DNA of 64,000 nucleotides from Clitopilus passeckerianus (GCA_944990035.1 CALYLX010000025.1:124001-188000); one strand, 5' to 3'. Shown: positions 10,929 to 25,100, counted from the first letter of the stretch. Made by a program: numbers and translations. Notes: generated from the letters alone by a model not told the origin.

Positions 10929-12347
10929 TCAAGGCATCGGATTTCGAGTGGCGGAAACGTAGTTTGGAGGAGGCATATCTGAGAGAGTAGCCCCGTCATA
11001 GTTGGAGTTGACCTGAGCTTCGAGTTCAACGATCCGCTGGTTCATGGTCCGTATCTGTTGTTTTAGCCTCAGCTCTGAATCCCCACCCTCTGTGTGAGTT
11101 CTTGAAGAGCCGCCAACCCGGGATGAGGAGGTTGCTTGCAGGCTGTCATGCTGAACTTGCAGTGCGTCTCGCTCTGCTAGCACGCGTTGTAATTGACCTA
11201 GTGTGGGGGAAATAGTAAGCACACAAGTATGCTACACGAATATGTAAATTGGCTGACCTTTTTCTTCTGTGTTACGGTCAACTCTGAAGCCACCGAATGG
11301 GCTGACAGGCAGCTCGGGCGGTTCGCTATCAGTATAAGGTACAGCAGCGGTAGATCGCCGCCTCCTGCGTAGGAGGCAGAAGGCAAGCACCAATAGGATC
11401 ACACATGCGCCGCCAAGAACCCCACCCAGGATGGCGGCTAGATTGCTGTGTTTTGAGGTGTTCGAGGATGTGCTTGGTTGAGAAGAGGTCGGTCCGGATG
11501 GCGAACTATTCGGGGGCGGGATCGCAGTTTCGGTCGTGATTGTATAACTAATCACAGAAAATCCTGAGTTTTGCGTGATGGTTGAGGCCAACGTTTGGGT
11601 GATGAGAGTTTGGGTGGGGGCGGGTGTTGTGGTGCCAGGAGGTGGTTTGTTTGCTGCACTTGTGTTTGGGTTCGGAGGGGGAGCAGAGGTAGCTGTGTTT
11701 GCGGTGTGTTTTCTGCGAAAATATTGAGCAGTGTCACTGTTCCTCAGAAATAACCGAAGACGTACAGGTGGGCCGAACCAGCATCAACCACGGGGAATAG
11801 GTCGTTGAACCCACTGTAAAGAATATACAGCTTCATACCCACGCTATGGTTTTGTTATTCGTATTTGCCCGATGTCCAGAATGGGTTGGAACTTACTAGT
11901 AGTCCGCCTCGATGTAATAACTGGGGCTAAAATACGATCAGCATTTCGCCACCTGGCCTTAAACAAGATGTAACCCACTCAGGAGGAAGATCCAAAAAGT
12001 TTGTAGTGACTTGGTTGCTCGCTGTCGACACATTATCGACGAGAACCCATTGACCATTGTGGTCTTTGATTGTGCGATTTCGGAGCTTGATCTTGAACGA
12101 AGCGGGGTCCCCAGACTCGGCTTGCCATGTTATTGTTATAGGTTTCCCTGGAACAATCTCGACATATTCGGAGGCTGATGTCGGATTGTGAAGAACGAGA
12201 GCATGACACCAAGATATCCAGTTAGCCACCAGTAACAGTCTTGGGTAAGTTGATTAAGGTTGATTAGTGTTCAGTCAAAGCAAATATGCCAAGAGTGACT
12301 GACAAAGTAGAAGGGCAAGCCGGAAAAGAGCGTGAGTGGACCCGCAT
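10929..12347 (-). CDS. Surface family member B: Kre9-like domain, TM, PPxY tail (366 aa)
   Basis: Exons 12347-12304, 12239-11979, 11920-11897, 11813-11766, 11712-11258 and 11197-10929 total 367 codons in frame, with the same six-exon layout and phases as A. Signal peptide MRVHSRSFPA.. continues into LLLVANWISWCHALVLHN. Ig-like domain SASEYVEIVPGKPITITW with GDPASFKIKLRN; YYIEADYY strand; Thr/Pro stalk with a TQTLASTITQ stretch; TM HSNLAAILGGVLGGACVILL followed by RRRRRS; membrane-proximal PVSPFGGF; coiled coil GQLQRVLAERDALQ and RTMNQRIVELEAQ; tail SDMPPPNYVS. The A/B/C tandem indicates local duplication. Confidence 0.85.
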
Positions 12348-13104
12348 GAAGGGAAGAGAAGAGGGAGGCGAGCATTGATGCCAACCACGAACATGTCGCC
12401 ATATGTATGTCCAACGAAGTGGGTTAAATCAGACTGAATTGAGTTTCTCGGGCGCCCCTGATGGGAGTCTAGCGTCTAACCTGAAAGAATTCATCACATT
12501 ATCGCCGCGGTGACAGCCTCCACGTCTCAGAATAATCCGAAGAAAACCTAGCCAAAATTTATAATACTGGTCGATTGGTGGGGCGAAGTGAACCTTAGTT
12601 CAGCTATCCAGGTAAAAACGAAGCTGGCAGGATGACTCGCGACGCCCCAGCAGAAGGCTTGTCAAGATGTAACAAGTGGGATAGAGGCGTGATGGAGGAA
12701 CTGAATAGCATGACAAGCAGGTGATGATGAAACCACCACACCAAATTTGATTCCGTGAAGTTAAATTGATGAAATCTTGACAACAATGTACAGAAAAACG
12801 GCTCTTTGAAGTTCATTAAGAAGAAACAGAGCATTCCGACTAGCTTTTTGTGTACTCACGCCTTTTGAAACGCTACAGTAGAAACTCTTCCAAAGCCAAG
12901 ACTCTCAGCATCTTTCTGATGGGTTGCCTTTAATTCAAACCTGGGGTCGCCAGCCAGCCCAAATTTGTGGCGGTGCATCCGGTCCGAAGCTTGCGGCCAG
13001 TAGGAGCCTGTCTAAAAGCTGGGGAGGCAAAGCAGGACGACCGAAGAACATAATTGTTATTGCGCCTGGTTTATCATGGAATTGATTGTATGTCTGGATT
13101 GCTA
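12348..13104. other. Intergenic, between family members B and C
   Basis: 757 bases with no supported gene; expected to hold the promoter of B and the 3' flank of C. Confidence 0.5.
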
Positions 13105-14491
13105 TTAATTTGTGCGTAATTGTGGATGAGACCTATGCGTTTTCTCCGAGTCGAGGCGAGTGACTTCTGCGTACTCTGGAGGCGATTCTCTTGGAATGTG
13201 GGTAGAGCTCACACCGGTATCGGCTACCTGAGCCTCCAACTGGAATATTCGTCGGCTCATCGTCTGCACCTGTTGGCGCAACGTCGTTCCTGAAGGTTCC
13301 TCCAGTTTACGGTCCACCTTCGGCGCGGAATGGCCTAACAAACTCAAATTCAATTCTAGGGCTTCGGTATAAGATCATGGTCCCAACCTTTTGAATCAGT
13401 GCATTCTGAAGGATGGTATTCAGAGAAAGGCGAGACACTGTCGGTACCATCCTCAAGTAGAAGTGTGGACTTTGCACGACGACGGCGCCTTCGGAGGAGT
13501 ATTGCAATGAGGACGAGGGCTATAAGGCATATTGCACCAAGAACGCCTCCCAGGATAGCTGCTAGATTTGGCTTATTCGAGCTTTCTAGATTCGAGTCAC
13601 CAGTTGGCAAAACAGTCGGGACGGGGGATGACGATGCCATTGTAAGTATGATCGCGGTAGCCGTTGTAATGGTGTAGCCGATTACGGATATCCCAGACGA
13701 AAGCGTTATGGTCGAGCTTAAGACCTCAGTTATCTGTTTGAGGGAGGTGACTGGACCAGCGGTAGGTAGCGGCGCAGCGGTGGGCGTCGGTGTCGGGTTT
13801 GTGCTAGGCTGTTTGGCCTGGCTTACAGTCTTCTGTGTTGGGCTTGTAGAAGGTGTCGGCACACTTTCCCTATGAGGTTGATATATGAATGCCGAACGAC
13901 GTATGAATTAAGTATTGACGAACAAGTGCGCTGAGCTAGACTTGATGATTGAGAATGGCGAAAAGAGGGTACTGGAGATGATTCTCATATCCGGATCACT
14001 ATGGAAGTTATGAGTATCAGATTCAGGGCGCCGAGGAACACACGTACAATACATCAGCTTCGATGTAATAATGCGAACTGGTCAAGCATGATCAGTTGAA
14101 CCTCTCTGGAGGGCCAAACACACACACTCTTCTGGAACATCTGGTGCCGTCACAACGACCTGCCCGCTTGACGTCCTTACACTGTCCGAAAGCGTCCACA
14201 TTCCACCATTGGTGCTAACTTCCCGATTTCGAAGCTTGAGCTTGAACGATGATGGGTCGCCGGCTTCGACTTTCCAGGTTACCTGGATCGACTTTCCTGA
14301 GACTAGCTCGACATATTCCGAGGCAGATGAGGGTGTGTTAAGCTGTAACGACAGGCATGGGAGAGAGCCAAGGGAAAGTACGAGGAGCCTGTCCCATTTA
14401 GAACTACTTCAGACGGGACGTACGCAATATGAATGATCAAAACTCACAGATATACAGTACTCTTCCCGAGAAAGGCGCAGAGCTCCACCAT
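13105..14491 (-). CDS. Surface family member C: Kre9-like domain, TM, PPxY tail (373 aa)
   Basis: Exons 14491-14448, 14388-14128, 14077-14048, 13998-13924, 13869-13388 and 13334-13105 close in frame (374 codons). Signal peptide MVELCAFLGK.. then LLVLSLGSLPCLSL; Ig-like domain SASEYVELVSGKSIQVTW with GDPSSFKLKLRN; SHYYIEADVFDPDM; Thr/Pro stalk with an ISVIGYTITTATA stretch also seen in B; TM NLAAILGGVLGAICLIALVL ending in RRRRRRAK; short coil TLRQQVQTMSRRIFQLEAQ; RESPPEYAEV followed by about 20 further residues. The penultimate intron has two possible acceptors; the one at 13335 gives a normal 53-nt intron. Confidence 0.83.
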
Positions 14492-15745
14492 CTCAAAGGA
14501 CGGGAAGAAGTTAAAAAGGTCCTCGAAAAATCTTCCTGCAGTTGTTACAGTGACGATGGTTATAACATAATTGGATCCGGAAGTTATTTGACAGCGCGGT
14601 TGCCACAAAAGATCATCCAAAAGTTTGCCCTGAGTCGTTGGAATCAAAGGTGGAGAAAAGGGGACCTGACCTCATGCTCCCGATGGTATCAAAATGCTCG
14701 CGTAAAATTGTCAAGATTGAGCTACGCGTCGTAGCAGCCTTGGTTGTAGAGGTGGATTATGGACTCTCGGTCGATGCTGGACTTTCTGGCATCCATTTGA
14801 GAAACACTCCACAATTGGCAGGCTCCTCGGTGGAAGATATTCAACCTCCGGAAGCAATATGCAGAGGGTGTAGTCAGTTGGTCTGCACCGAGCCCAAGAG
14901 CCCAGCCCATCTGAAACGCTGTAGCTTGGATTTGGGGCTGGGCAACATGTGATTTGAGGAGAATTTCATGGCACGTCTAGGGGAGTGTCAGAAGGCTAAT
15001 TGGTCGAAATGATCCGCACGTTGACTGTTTCCAAGACCGTTTCCAGCGAAGAGATGGCTGGGGTCTGCCATTCCTGGTTTCCTAGAACTTGACGCTCTCC
15101 CGGATGAGTCGGACCTTACCTCCGAATCAGAAGTAGCCTACAGGTCACGGGTAGATGAATCGTAAATAGACCAAGGACTGTCCGGGTTTTTTCGGTGTAG
15201 CGCTTATAGCCCAATCTCAGAGGAAGATGTTCTAAACCCGCCAGTATCAGAAGCAAATCGACAAAGTTGGCAAGATATGAGGTTTTTGCATCGTTAAATT
15301 AAAGGAAAACTCAGAAATACGAACCTGAGTCCAAAGTCTGCCACTCTCAGCGAGATGGCCGCGATAATTGCGATAATCGATGCCTTTTCAGAGCAAGTTA
15401 CAGGCGGGTTAGCGCACAGTCACCGCAATTTTGCGAGATGACCAGCTTACGTGTTGGTAATCTCGTCAACATTAGATTTGTGAGCTCGGCAGACTGCATT
15501 TGTCAGCAAAACACCGCTTGCGTGCAAACCATACTGAGGGGATTGGTGATTGGTTCTGACGAAAACTGTGGTTGCTGTCGAGATCATGAGTCTGATAATG
15601 GATAAGCTTTTCTTAATCGAGAAACAACTACCCATCGAAGTTGGACCCGATTCTGCTATAAAAGCTAGCTGGGCTAGAGCCTCTCAGCATAACTCGAATC
15701 CCAACTACACCCAGTCCTAGCACCTTATCCCTTACCTCAATTAAC
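14492..15745. promoter_or_regulatory. Divergent upstream region of member C and OYE1
   Basis: About 1.25 kb without a supported gene. TATAAAAG at 15657-15664 on the plus strand lies 82 bases before the OYE1 ATG. Open frames inside (for example 14638-14952) lack conserved features. Confidence 0.55.
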
Positions 15746-17273
<1,528 letters not shown>

Positions 17274-17496
17274 AGGACGTGTATCATACTTATAGATAGA
17301 TATCCATTATTTGTAGTTTATATCGAAATGAACTGTATGAATCTGGGCCTAGGATCAATGAAGAATGCAGCAAGCAAACATTCTTAACATGCCAGTGACA
17401 TCCCGAAACAAGGGCGCTACCACTGATCACCTCTACTAGAATCTTCCAACGAATAGTATGAGGCACTAATGTCGATGCGCCCTAACAAGAAACCGA

Positions 17497-17844
17497 TTAG
17501 CTATCGTGAACCTGAGCTCGTCGAAGCCTCGTACCTAGGCAAATCATTGGCTTATCGGGGTATGCAGATTTTGCCAGGCTCTCAAGGACTGTGCCGAAGT
17601 TGCGCCACGTCGATCGATCTCGGATTACAAGCTTATCTGTCAGTTCTGGAGGCCAAGCACTTTCTTTGGGCTCCAGCTTGAAATTCTCCTTCTGGATGGT
17701 GACCATTTCCCACTTCGAGGAGAAGCTCGTGTCTACGCTGAGGAGAACATCCTCGACGTTTTTATCGTCGGCTTTGTAATGAAAGTCTGCAAGCCAGTAA
17801 ATGAGCTGTGGCATGTTAGAGCGGCGTCGAGGGGAATCAGTCAT
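17497..17844 (-). CDS. Small hypothetical protein, 115 aa
   Basis: Single open frame starting MTDSPRRRSNMPQLIYWLADFHY. Rich in charged residues, no signal peptide or TM segment, no recognised domain. It is convergent with OYE1. It could be an exon of a larger gene, since donor-like GT sites occur before the stop. Confidence 0.45.
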   Translation of the reverse strand: MTDSPRRRSNMPQLIYWLADFHYKADDKNVEDVLLSVDTSFSSKWEMVTIQKENFKLEPKESAWPPELTDKLVIRDRSTWRNFGTVLESLAKSAYPDKPMICLGTRLRRAQVHDS

Positions 17845-18919
17845 AGATGAATTGGATGAAGTTTAACTTGTTGCCAGGATCGTGATAGATTTGGAAGAAG
17901 TTCGGAGATAGAGCGACCTAAGTATTGAACGCCTGGATGATTGGGGACCTGCATGGTTTCTGCCGGGGGTCAGGAAGCTAAATATCTGTAACCCCCTCAC
18001 ACGCTGCTTTCCATCCGTCGGGTCTAGGCCAGACTGTGGCGTAGTGTGGTGAAAGCGTGGCTGTCGTGCTGGGTAATCTGGACCGGCGTTGTTGCGAGGA
18101 GAAGTTGAACTTCATTCAACTTCCCTCAAGTTGCAGGCAGATAGTGTGGTTGTGCTTCTATGACCATTCTTTGATGACAAGGGGCATTTTGCGTCGCGTA
18201 GAGATTCGAAGGGTGGGGTGTTCTTGCTCAACGCGTTCGCTTCTTAGCCTGCCCTAAGCTAACACGTGCTGGGAATTCTGTCTGGAAAAGGCAATAATGG
18301 TACCGGCACGGCATCCTTCCTTGCCATGCAACCAGCATTGTTCAGGATGGCACTGTGCCAAGTGGTCTACCAGGTACCACATTGGCTGCTTGTGTTACTT
18401 GCGTCGCTTATCTGCTAACCTGCCATGGGCGCTGTCTATGGGTGTCCCTCTTTGGAAGAGTCAATGGTTCCGAACCTGTAAGAAATCTTGATTGAGCTGC
18501 AGGCACCGGATTTGTTTCTGCAAATTGTCAAGGATTACAACTGGTCATCTTTGCTGAAGTTGGCTCCTCCAGATTCATCTACAGTTGGGTGTCGCTCCGT
18601 CCATGCTCGTGGTCTACTTCCGTGCTCGAGCATCATATCGTTGGCGGGACACACTATGGGACACACATTATCATGATTTCGTTGGGAAGGGCGCCTACAC
18701 ATCAGACAGAGCGCGCCCGATGGAAGTTTAGCGAGGGCTCTTATCCTGCGTCGCTCGACTGGGGGTCCACACCCGACACTCATCATTCACTAAAACGCGG
18801 ACCCTGGTGATGAGGGTCGGGGCTACTCTGATACAAAAACGCCGTGGTAGCGTTGAGTTGCGCCTTTTTATGCCATATCCGTTATTCCCCTAGACTTCCA
18901 CTCTCTAAATTTAATGCTA
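17845..18919. other. Intergenic, 1.07 kb
   Basis: Short frames on both strands contain Cys residues but no spaced Cys pattern of hydrophobins or other small secreted families. I see nothing supportable here beyond the upstream region of family member D. Confidence 0.45.
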
Positions 18920-20234
18920 ATGAATAGCATTTGGTCACTCCTTTTTTCTATGTACGTTCATCCACCCTGAATATTGAAATGTCACTGACACCCCAACAGC
19001 CTGTCCTTCCTCATTCTTTCATCTCATGCGGGCCGATATCAAAGTGGCTGGGACTTGACTGTCGACCTTAAGGACCCAAGGCAGGGTTCGACATCAGGAA
19101 ACCTTGTAGCTGGCCAAAGCACGTACCTCTCATGGGACGTGTACGACGGCGCTCCCTCTCAAATCAATCTGGTCCTTTCCAATGATGACACAGGAAAGGC
19201 AGACTCCATCCCTTTTTATTCCAACGCGGATGTTGGGTGGAGAAGTGTCACAGCGAATTTACCTGTTGTGCAGCCTGGGTACGCCCTAGTTCCTGGCCGT
19301 TTTTTCTCCTTCAAAACTGATTATGCCATTCAGTTCTAATTATTTCATCCAATGTAATTCAAGGTACTTTCATTCTCCCTTCACTCAGGCAATTTCTCTT
19401 ACCACTGTTAATACAGGCGTGGAGTCTGGTGCGGCGCAACCAATTACTTTTCCATTTCAGCAGCCCCAGCAGCGCCTCCCCCACCCCCGCCCACCACTCA
19501 AAGCAAATCGGTTCCGACCAGCACCAGTAACAGTCCCGCGCCTACAACGACCTCTACTGAGGTGAAACCTAGCCCTACGTCCTTCAGCCCCTCTCAGTCG
19601 AATTCCGGATCGAGCGACAGCAACAAAGCCACTGTCGGTGGTTCCACTATAGCCTTCTCGCACCAAACGACGAGCGTACAGATTTCAGTCACGGTGACCT
19701 TGTCCCCGTCCTCCTCTGCTGCACCAGTAACAGCGTCAGAAGATTCTTTTGGGCACAAGTTACCCCTTGGTGCCATTATTGGCGCTGCAGTTGGCGGTGC
19801 CGTTCTCTTGATGATTATTATCGCGGTGTTAGTGTTCGTGTTGCTCCGCCGCCGTCGACGAGGCCCCTATGAACCAGGAGAAAACGGTTCCTTGATACCA
19901 TTTGCCGCGGCCGAAGGTCCCGAAAGTCCGAGTCAGTCCGAGAAAGGTATGTTTTTCGCTGTTTAAGCCTTCATTTTTGCTCATTCCCCGTGACTTTCCA
20001 GCCCAACTGGAACAACTTGTTCGTGAACGCGAGGCCGCTCTTGACAAACTGGGGGACAGACACTCGACCAATTCTGCCTCTACTGAGATTTCCACCCAAA
20101 GCGTCATCAATGCCCGGATTGAGCAGCTAAACAGGCAAATCGAGGATTTGCGATCTGGAAACATTGGCCTCGAGGACCATCTTCAACCACCTCCGGATTA
20201 CCTCTCTACTATTGGGCCTAGCAATCCCCGCTAA
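18920..20234 (+). CDS. Surface family member D: Kre9-like domain, TM, PPxY tail (355 aa)
   Basis: Exons 18920-18951, 19000-19278, 19334-19353, 19389-19406, 19461-19946 and 20002-20234 total 356 codons. Signal peptide MNSIWSLLFSILSFLILSSH; N-terminal domain GNLVAGQSTYLSWDVYDG with APSQINLVLSND; NYFIQ strand; Ser/Thr/Pro stalk; TM LPLGAIIGAAVGGAVLLMII with a long helix ending LLRRRRRG; membrane-proximal SLIPF; coil AQLEQLVREREAALDKL and INARIEQLNRQIEDL; tail LQPPPDYLSTIG. It is the only member on the plus strand. Two very short exons (20 and 18 nt) were accepted because both sides close in frame and match the intron phases of the paralogues. Confidence 0.82.
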
Positions 20235-20382
20235 TATACTCCACCGAACTCTTACCTCCGTATTTATCATCTTGTTCGTTCTGTAGTACCACACCTGTAG
20301 CCAATCATGGGATTGTTTATCCATATCCATTCGAGTGGTGATTAATTCAAAGTACGGTGATTAAATGTCTACACGGCTACCA

Positions 20383-21788
20383 TCAATATAAACCAAGCCT
20401 CTTCCTAACCTCACGCATGGTGACATCGGACTTCTCCTTTGCCCTTCTCGCCCCATCCTGGGCAACCTGCTCCAAGTATCCAGTTTCGTTCTTGAGCTTC
20501 TCGAATTCCTCCCGCGGGCCTTTAATCATAGCTTCAACAGCCTCCGTAACATCAGCTTTCAACGCGCCGTGGCCTTTCCCTTCATACCGCTTCGCAACCT
20601 CCGCGACTTGTTCGTCGGAGCATGCAGCAAGGATGGTGAGAAGGTTGGAGGTGCCGGGTCGGTTTACGGGGTCGTAGGTGATGCCTTGGATGGAGTCTGT
20701 GACTGCTGCGCGGATTTTGGATTTGATGAGTGGGTAGGTATCTGTGAGTAAGATCCGGGATTGGAGGTCGGGTGCGGATTTGGACATTTTTGAGGATGGG
20801 TCTTTGAGTGAAAGGACTCGGCGGGAGGGTGCTGTGGGAGGTGGCAAGATGGCAAGTTAGATCCGGAATGCAGAGTAGAAGGGCAGTGGGCTCACTGTTT
20901 AATTGTGTGGGAAGAGGGAAGAGTGGTTTTGAGCCTGAGCCTTTGAAGGTGCGGTTGAACATGTCTGCTAGGTCGCGGGCGAGCTCGAGATGCTGGGTCT
21001 GGTCTTCACCAACAGGAACATGAGTTGCTCTAGGCAAACAGTCAGAGTGGTGCTCGGGGAAAGCATAGAAGAGGTCCTTACTTGTAAGCAAGGATGTCTG
21101 CGGCCTGGAGAACCGGATATGTGAATAGCCCCGCGTTCAGTAGCGACTCGTCAACTTCTGATTCGTCGTTCGCGTTGCGCGAGGCAGCAAGCCGCGACTA
21201 GAAATCATGTTTCGTGTCGGAATATACCTAAGGGAAATGCGAGAAATCACGCCCACCTTCCAAGTTGTCATTCGTCGAAGCCAGCCGACAGGGGTAATAC
21301 AGTTCAATATCCAGGCAAGTTCGACATGACATTGGTTCTATTGACGGAATTGGCGGAAGTAAGCATGAGAGAGCTTGAAAACTTACATGGTCCTGGTGGA
21401 ATATTATCGATTTCTGCGGGTCCAATCCAATGGCCAAAAGTGTTGCCAGACCCTCCTTTCTTGACACGGCAAGTGCTTTTGGGTCCTGAGGAAGAGTCAA
21501 AGCATGCCAACCGACTATCGAGAAAAGCAATTGATCCTCAGGCCCTGCATTCTTTTGCAGCTTCACCCAATTTGACAGAGCACCAAGGTAATTGCCTAGC
21601 TAGCACCCTATAAGTCAGGTCTTTACGCTTAAAACTCAGCAAATTTGGATACGCACATGCGGCACACCCGTCGGCTGAATTCCAGAAAATATTATCCTTC
21701 CTTCTGCCCGTTGAGAGCCAGAGCAGCTGAACTTTCGACGCGCACTGCGGAGTTCATTGAACAGCGCTCGACTCGGACGCCATCGCAT
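20383..21788 (-). CDS. MSW1: Tryptophanyl-tRNA synthetase, probably mitochondrial
   Basis: Class Ic aminoacyl-tRNA synthetase charging tRNA-Trp. Spliced reading: a basic N-terminus (MRWRPSRALFNELRSARRKF) like a mitochondrial presequence, IIFSGIQPTGVPHLGNY containing the HIGH-type signature, DHNQCHVELAWILN, YPVLQAADILAYKATHVPVG, EDQTQHLELARDLADMFN, then SSKMSKSAPD (KMSKS loop) and a C-terminal tRNA-binding part ending EVRKRLGLY. Six or so exons; the HIGH-type signature spans an exon junction (CAT/CTAGGC). Start at 21788 (or 21800) chosen for the presequence. It is head-to-head with NAA35. The gene symbol follows yeast usage for the mitochondrial enzyme. Confidence 0.93.
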
Positions 21789-21798
21789 AGAGGACAAC

Positions 21799-24700
21799 AT
21801 GGCTAACGCTTGGAATAATTTTGCACAGCCACGGATCAGCCGTCTGCTATCTTCAACACTGCACCTGCTCGAGGTCGGCGCCAACGGCGAGCGTGTCGAG
21901 GACCACCGACAACTCGTATTGAAGGCTAGTAAGGCTCAAGGAATGGCTTTGATTGATGACATTCCCGAGGAATATTTGCCTGGTGTAGACTTCAATTTCC
22001 AGGATGTGACGAGCGTCTTCAAGGACGGGGCTGCTGGTGAGCAACTTGCTAGGTTTCAAGCTTAAACTGAGTTTTCATCCATGAAGGACAGACATGGACC
22101 CTGGCAGCTTTCTCTTTGTAGAGACACTGTCGCTCATGGATGCCATGGCCGCCTTCGAGGTGAGTGTTCCACCTGGAACACGATCAGCTCGAATTGACGC
22201 GTTGAATTCAAGATCGGTGAACCTCGTCTAGATAGTGGTATCGAGTCGGAGGAAGATATATGGCCACCGTTTAACACAAGGACGCCTCTTTTACCCGAAG
22301 AAATATGCTGGATCATGGATAGAGCTCTGTCGTACGAGGTCAGTAGGGTAAGGACTCAGATCTCCTTCACCCTATTCTGACCAACATCCCAGATGGAATG
22401 GCATGTCGGAAATTTACTCTCACATACAGTATTCACATTGATCTATATACACCACCTCAATGACCTCGATCTGGATCTAATCCCCCACCATAACGCTTCA
22501 GACCATGATCCTTCCCGACCACCAGAGCTCGTCACCGTTGTTCTTCGGTCATTCGTGATGGCACTGCTCAAATGCTGCGATCTCTCATGGAGAGAGCTTT
22601 GTAAAGGTGGAGTTCTCGACGTCAGTGTCATCCCTCACTTGACACAAACCCAAACTGATATCGAGCTAGGCAGAGGATTGGCAAGGTGATAAATGTGATA
22701 TATCGCTGCTTGAAGGGGTTCCAACAAAGCATGTACTCACCCTGCTCGAACAAGCTGAAATCTGGCTATCCGGAGCACAAAGTATGTCAATTCTTCTCTA
22801 TCTTAACCCCTAACTCATATATGCTAGTTCCAGACCCATGGCGCGAAGCCCTTCTAGCTAGGATCCGTCTGAGGAAGGTAAATAGCCCCTTTCTCTATAC
22901 TATCAAATTCTGACCCATCAAATAGGTTTTTCTCCAACTTCTCAACGCCGACATATTCGATACCACCACCTTCCAACAACTCATCGCACTCGGAGAACAT
23001 CAGCTCCTACTAGTCCGCGCGTATCCCTCCAAAGAGCCCGACCCATTATCTCCTGCTCTTCTCGCTTTCGACCCCCGGATTGGCCGACAGCTCAAGACGT
23101 TCATCCCTCTAAGAGTCATACCACTGCCTCCTCTAGAGCAGACATGGACAGCGCTTGAAGGGTTCTTCAAAGCGTGGGTTGGGTTTAGTGTGCTTGGGGG
23201 AGCTCATGCTTTGTCGACTTGGGATGTAAGCTACGTTTTTTCTTTCTTTCTTCGAAGGTGGTGCCGATGCTAATTCTCTTGAAGCTCGTTGGGAACCTTG
23301 GGAATTGGATGCCTAATGCCCAACTACGAGCGCCGTATTTGAGGTCTTACGCCCAGGTAGGTTTAATCAGTTTCTTGAGTGACTTGGAAACCTGACTGAA
23401 TGCGTTGTTAGTCTGTCTTCTACGATGGCCTCCTCATCCTCAACAAATTCAATTTCCCATGGATTGTCGAGCGTTTCTTCTTTGAAACGTTAGGTGTCAC
23501 CTACGACACCATATCTCAAACGGTCAAAATGTGTCTTGGAGAAAACGACGACTCTCTTTTGCAGGCGGAGAGGGCTATCACGAAGGTACATTACCGTTTC
23601 TTTCCTCTGAACTTTCTATTTACTGTCGTGAATTCTTTCCGTAACATCAGATCATGACAGCTTTCATCCGAGGCCACTGGATGAACCCACCCAGGAGGCG
23701 ACGACACCTAGTCAACAGCCTCCTCGAATGGCACAGGCTCTATGACGCCCTCGCAGAGATAAGTATGCAACTCGACGGACCTGTACGTCTTCCTTCTTCG
23801 TTCATTCGCCTTACACCGGGTCAACAATTCCCCTAGCCATTACCCAGAAACCACACAGCCATCCATATCCCCAAAGCCGCCCTTCTCTGGCGGTTATCTG
23901 CGATACGAGAGATCATATTCTCAGGATTTCAGCTCGAACTGTACACGAAGGAGGAGAGGCCTATTGCGTATTGGTATGCGGTGAAGGTTCTGGACGAGCA
24001 TCTTGCTTGTTTGGATGATTTGATGCCCTTGGTGGCGAAAAGTAGGTTATCCTTCCTGCAGAGTCTGTGTATCTGTCCACCCCGATTTTGATGGTTCACT
24101 CCCAACTAACAGGTACACCAACATACCAAGAGATGCAGTTCCAATTCCAGCTGCTCACAGCCTTACAAGCTCTATGCTTGGCGTGTTTCTCCGTAAGACG
24201 TCTATTACTCTCATAAGTCCCTACTACATAATGCTAACTCCACAACTATCCACAGGTTTCGATGACCTGCATATCCTTCAACTGGACACAGATGCGACCA
24301 AGCTTCTATAGACGGTACAAATGGGCATTCATGCCTGAATACGACAATATCCTCGTCGAGCCCGTTGGGCATCCGGATTTGGAGCTGCTGCTACCGGATG
24401 TTCAGGAGGTTTTAGATGTACGTCCAGGCTGCTCTCTCAGCTTCGTTCATGTATGGTAGAAAGCTGACGTGCTGGATTGAAGGATGAATCATTTTCACCA
24501 GCTGAGTTGGTTAACATGGCGGAGATGTTACTCTCTGGACTCGTCCGAGCTGGTAATGTTGGAGGTTGGGCGGGTGCGTGGGGGGATGATAGGATGAAGG
24601 TTGGTTCCTAACATTTTCTGCATGCCTGCTCGGATATTGATCAAACGTTCAAAAGATGCTCGAAGGCCTTGTAACAGCAGCCAAAGGCCTGAGGGGTATT

Positions 24701-24817
24701 CCAACATCCGTTAGGTGTATGGATGATGAAGACTGGGATGCGCAGAGGTTGAAATGGGATGTAGAGTATCATCCTTGGTTTCCGTGGTATACGGGTGCTG
24801 CAGGGAAGGGGCGGTAG
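21799..24817 (+). CDS. NAA35: NatC N-terminal acetyltransferase auxiliary subunit (MAK10/NAA35)
   Basis: About 15 exons. NatC acetylates Met-hydrophobic N-termini cotranslationally, and NAA35 is its large scaffold, ribosome-associated in the cytosol. Diagnostic block: ETLSLMDAMAAFE spliced to IGEPRLDSGIE, matching the conserved MAK10 signature (usually E-I-x-D/E-P-K-M-D-S-G). Also HTVFTLIYIHHLNDLDLDL and RRRRHLVNSLLEWHRLYD, both typical. Ends YTGAAGKGR. First exon 21799-22036; exon 2 ends at 22159; last exon begins with MLEGLV. All junctions checked keep the frame. The start codon overlaps the alternative TrpRS start at 21798-21800. The signature differs mildly (PRLD instead of PKMD). Confidence 0.92.
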
Positions 24818-25100
24818 CTGTTTGGATAGATTGACCAGCTGGATCTTTATTTAATAGGTTTGATTTAATGAGAATCTAAAATGGACACCAGTTTTGGTTT
24901 TAGAATAGTCTGAGAATGACGGGCGGGAGATGTTTTGGTCGTTTCTATATTTTGCAGGGATGGAGTACAAATTAGGTCTAATATAGATGGACGTGTACAA
25001 TCTTCTCGTCCAGGACGCCTGTGCTGGCCACGACGAGACGCAACTCGCGAGCCCCACCGATTGGTCACGTAGGCTTCTATGTTTTGAGCCGGTACCAATT

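Noticed and set aside
18240..18790. Cys-containing frames resembling a hydrophobin or small secreted protein
   Set aside because: No signal peptide and no C-CC-C-C-CC-C spacing in any frame; frames are broken by stops.
20582..21091. 169-codon minus-strand ORF
   Set aside because: Only its first part (THVPVGEDQTQHLELARD) is a TrpRS exon; the rest is intron read-through and the wrong frame.
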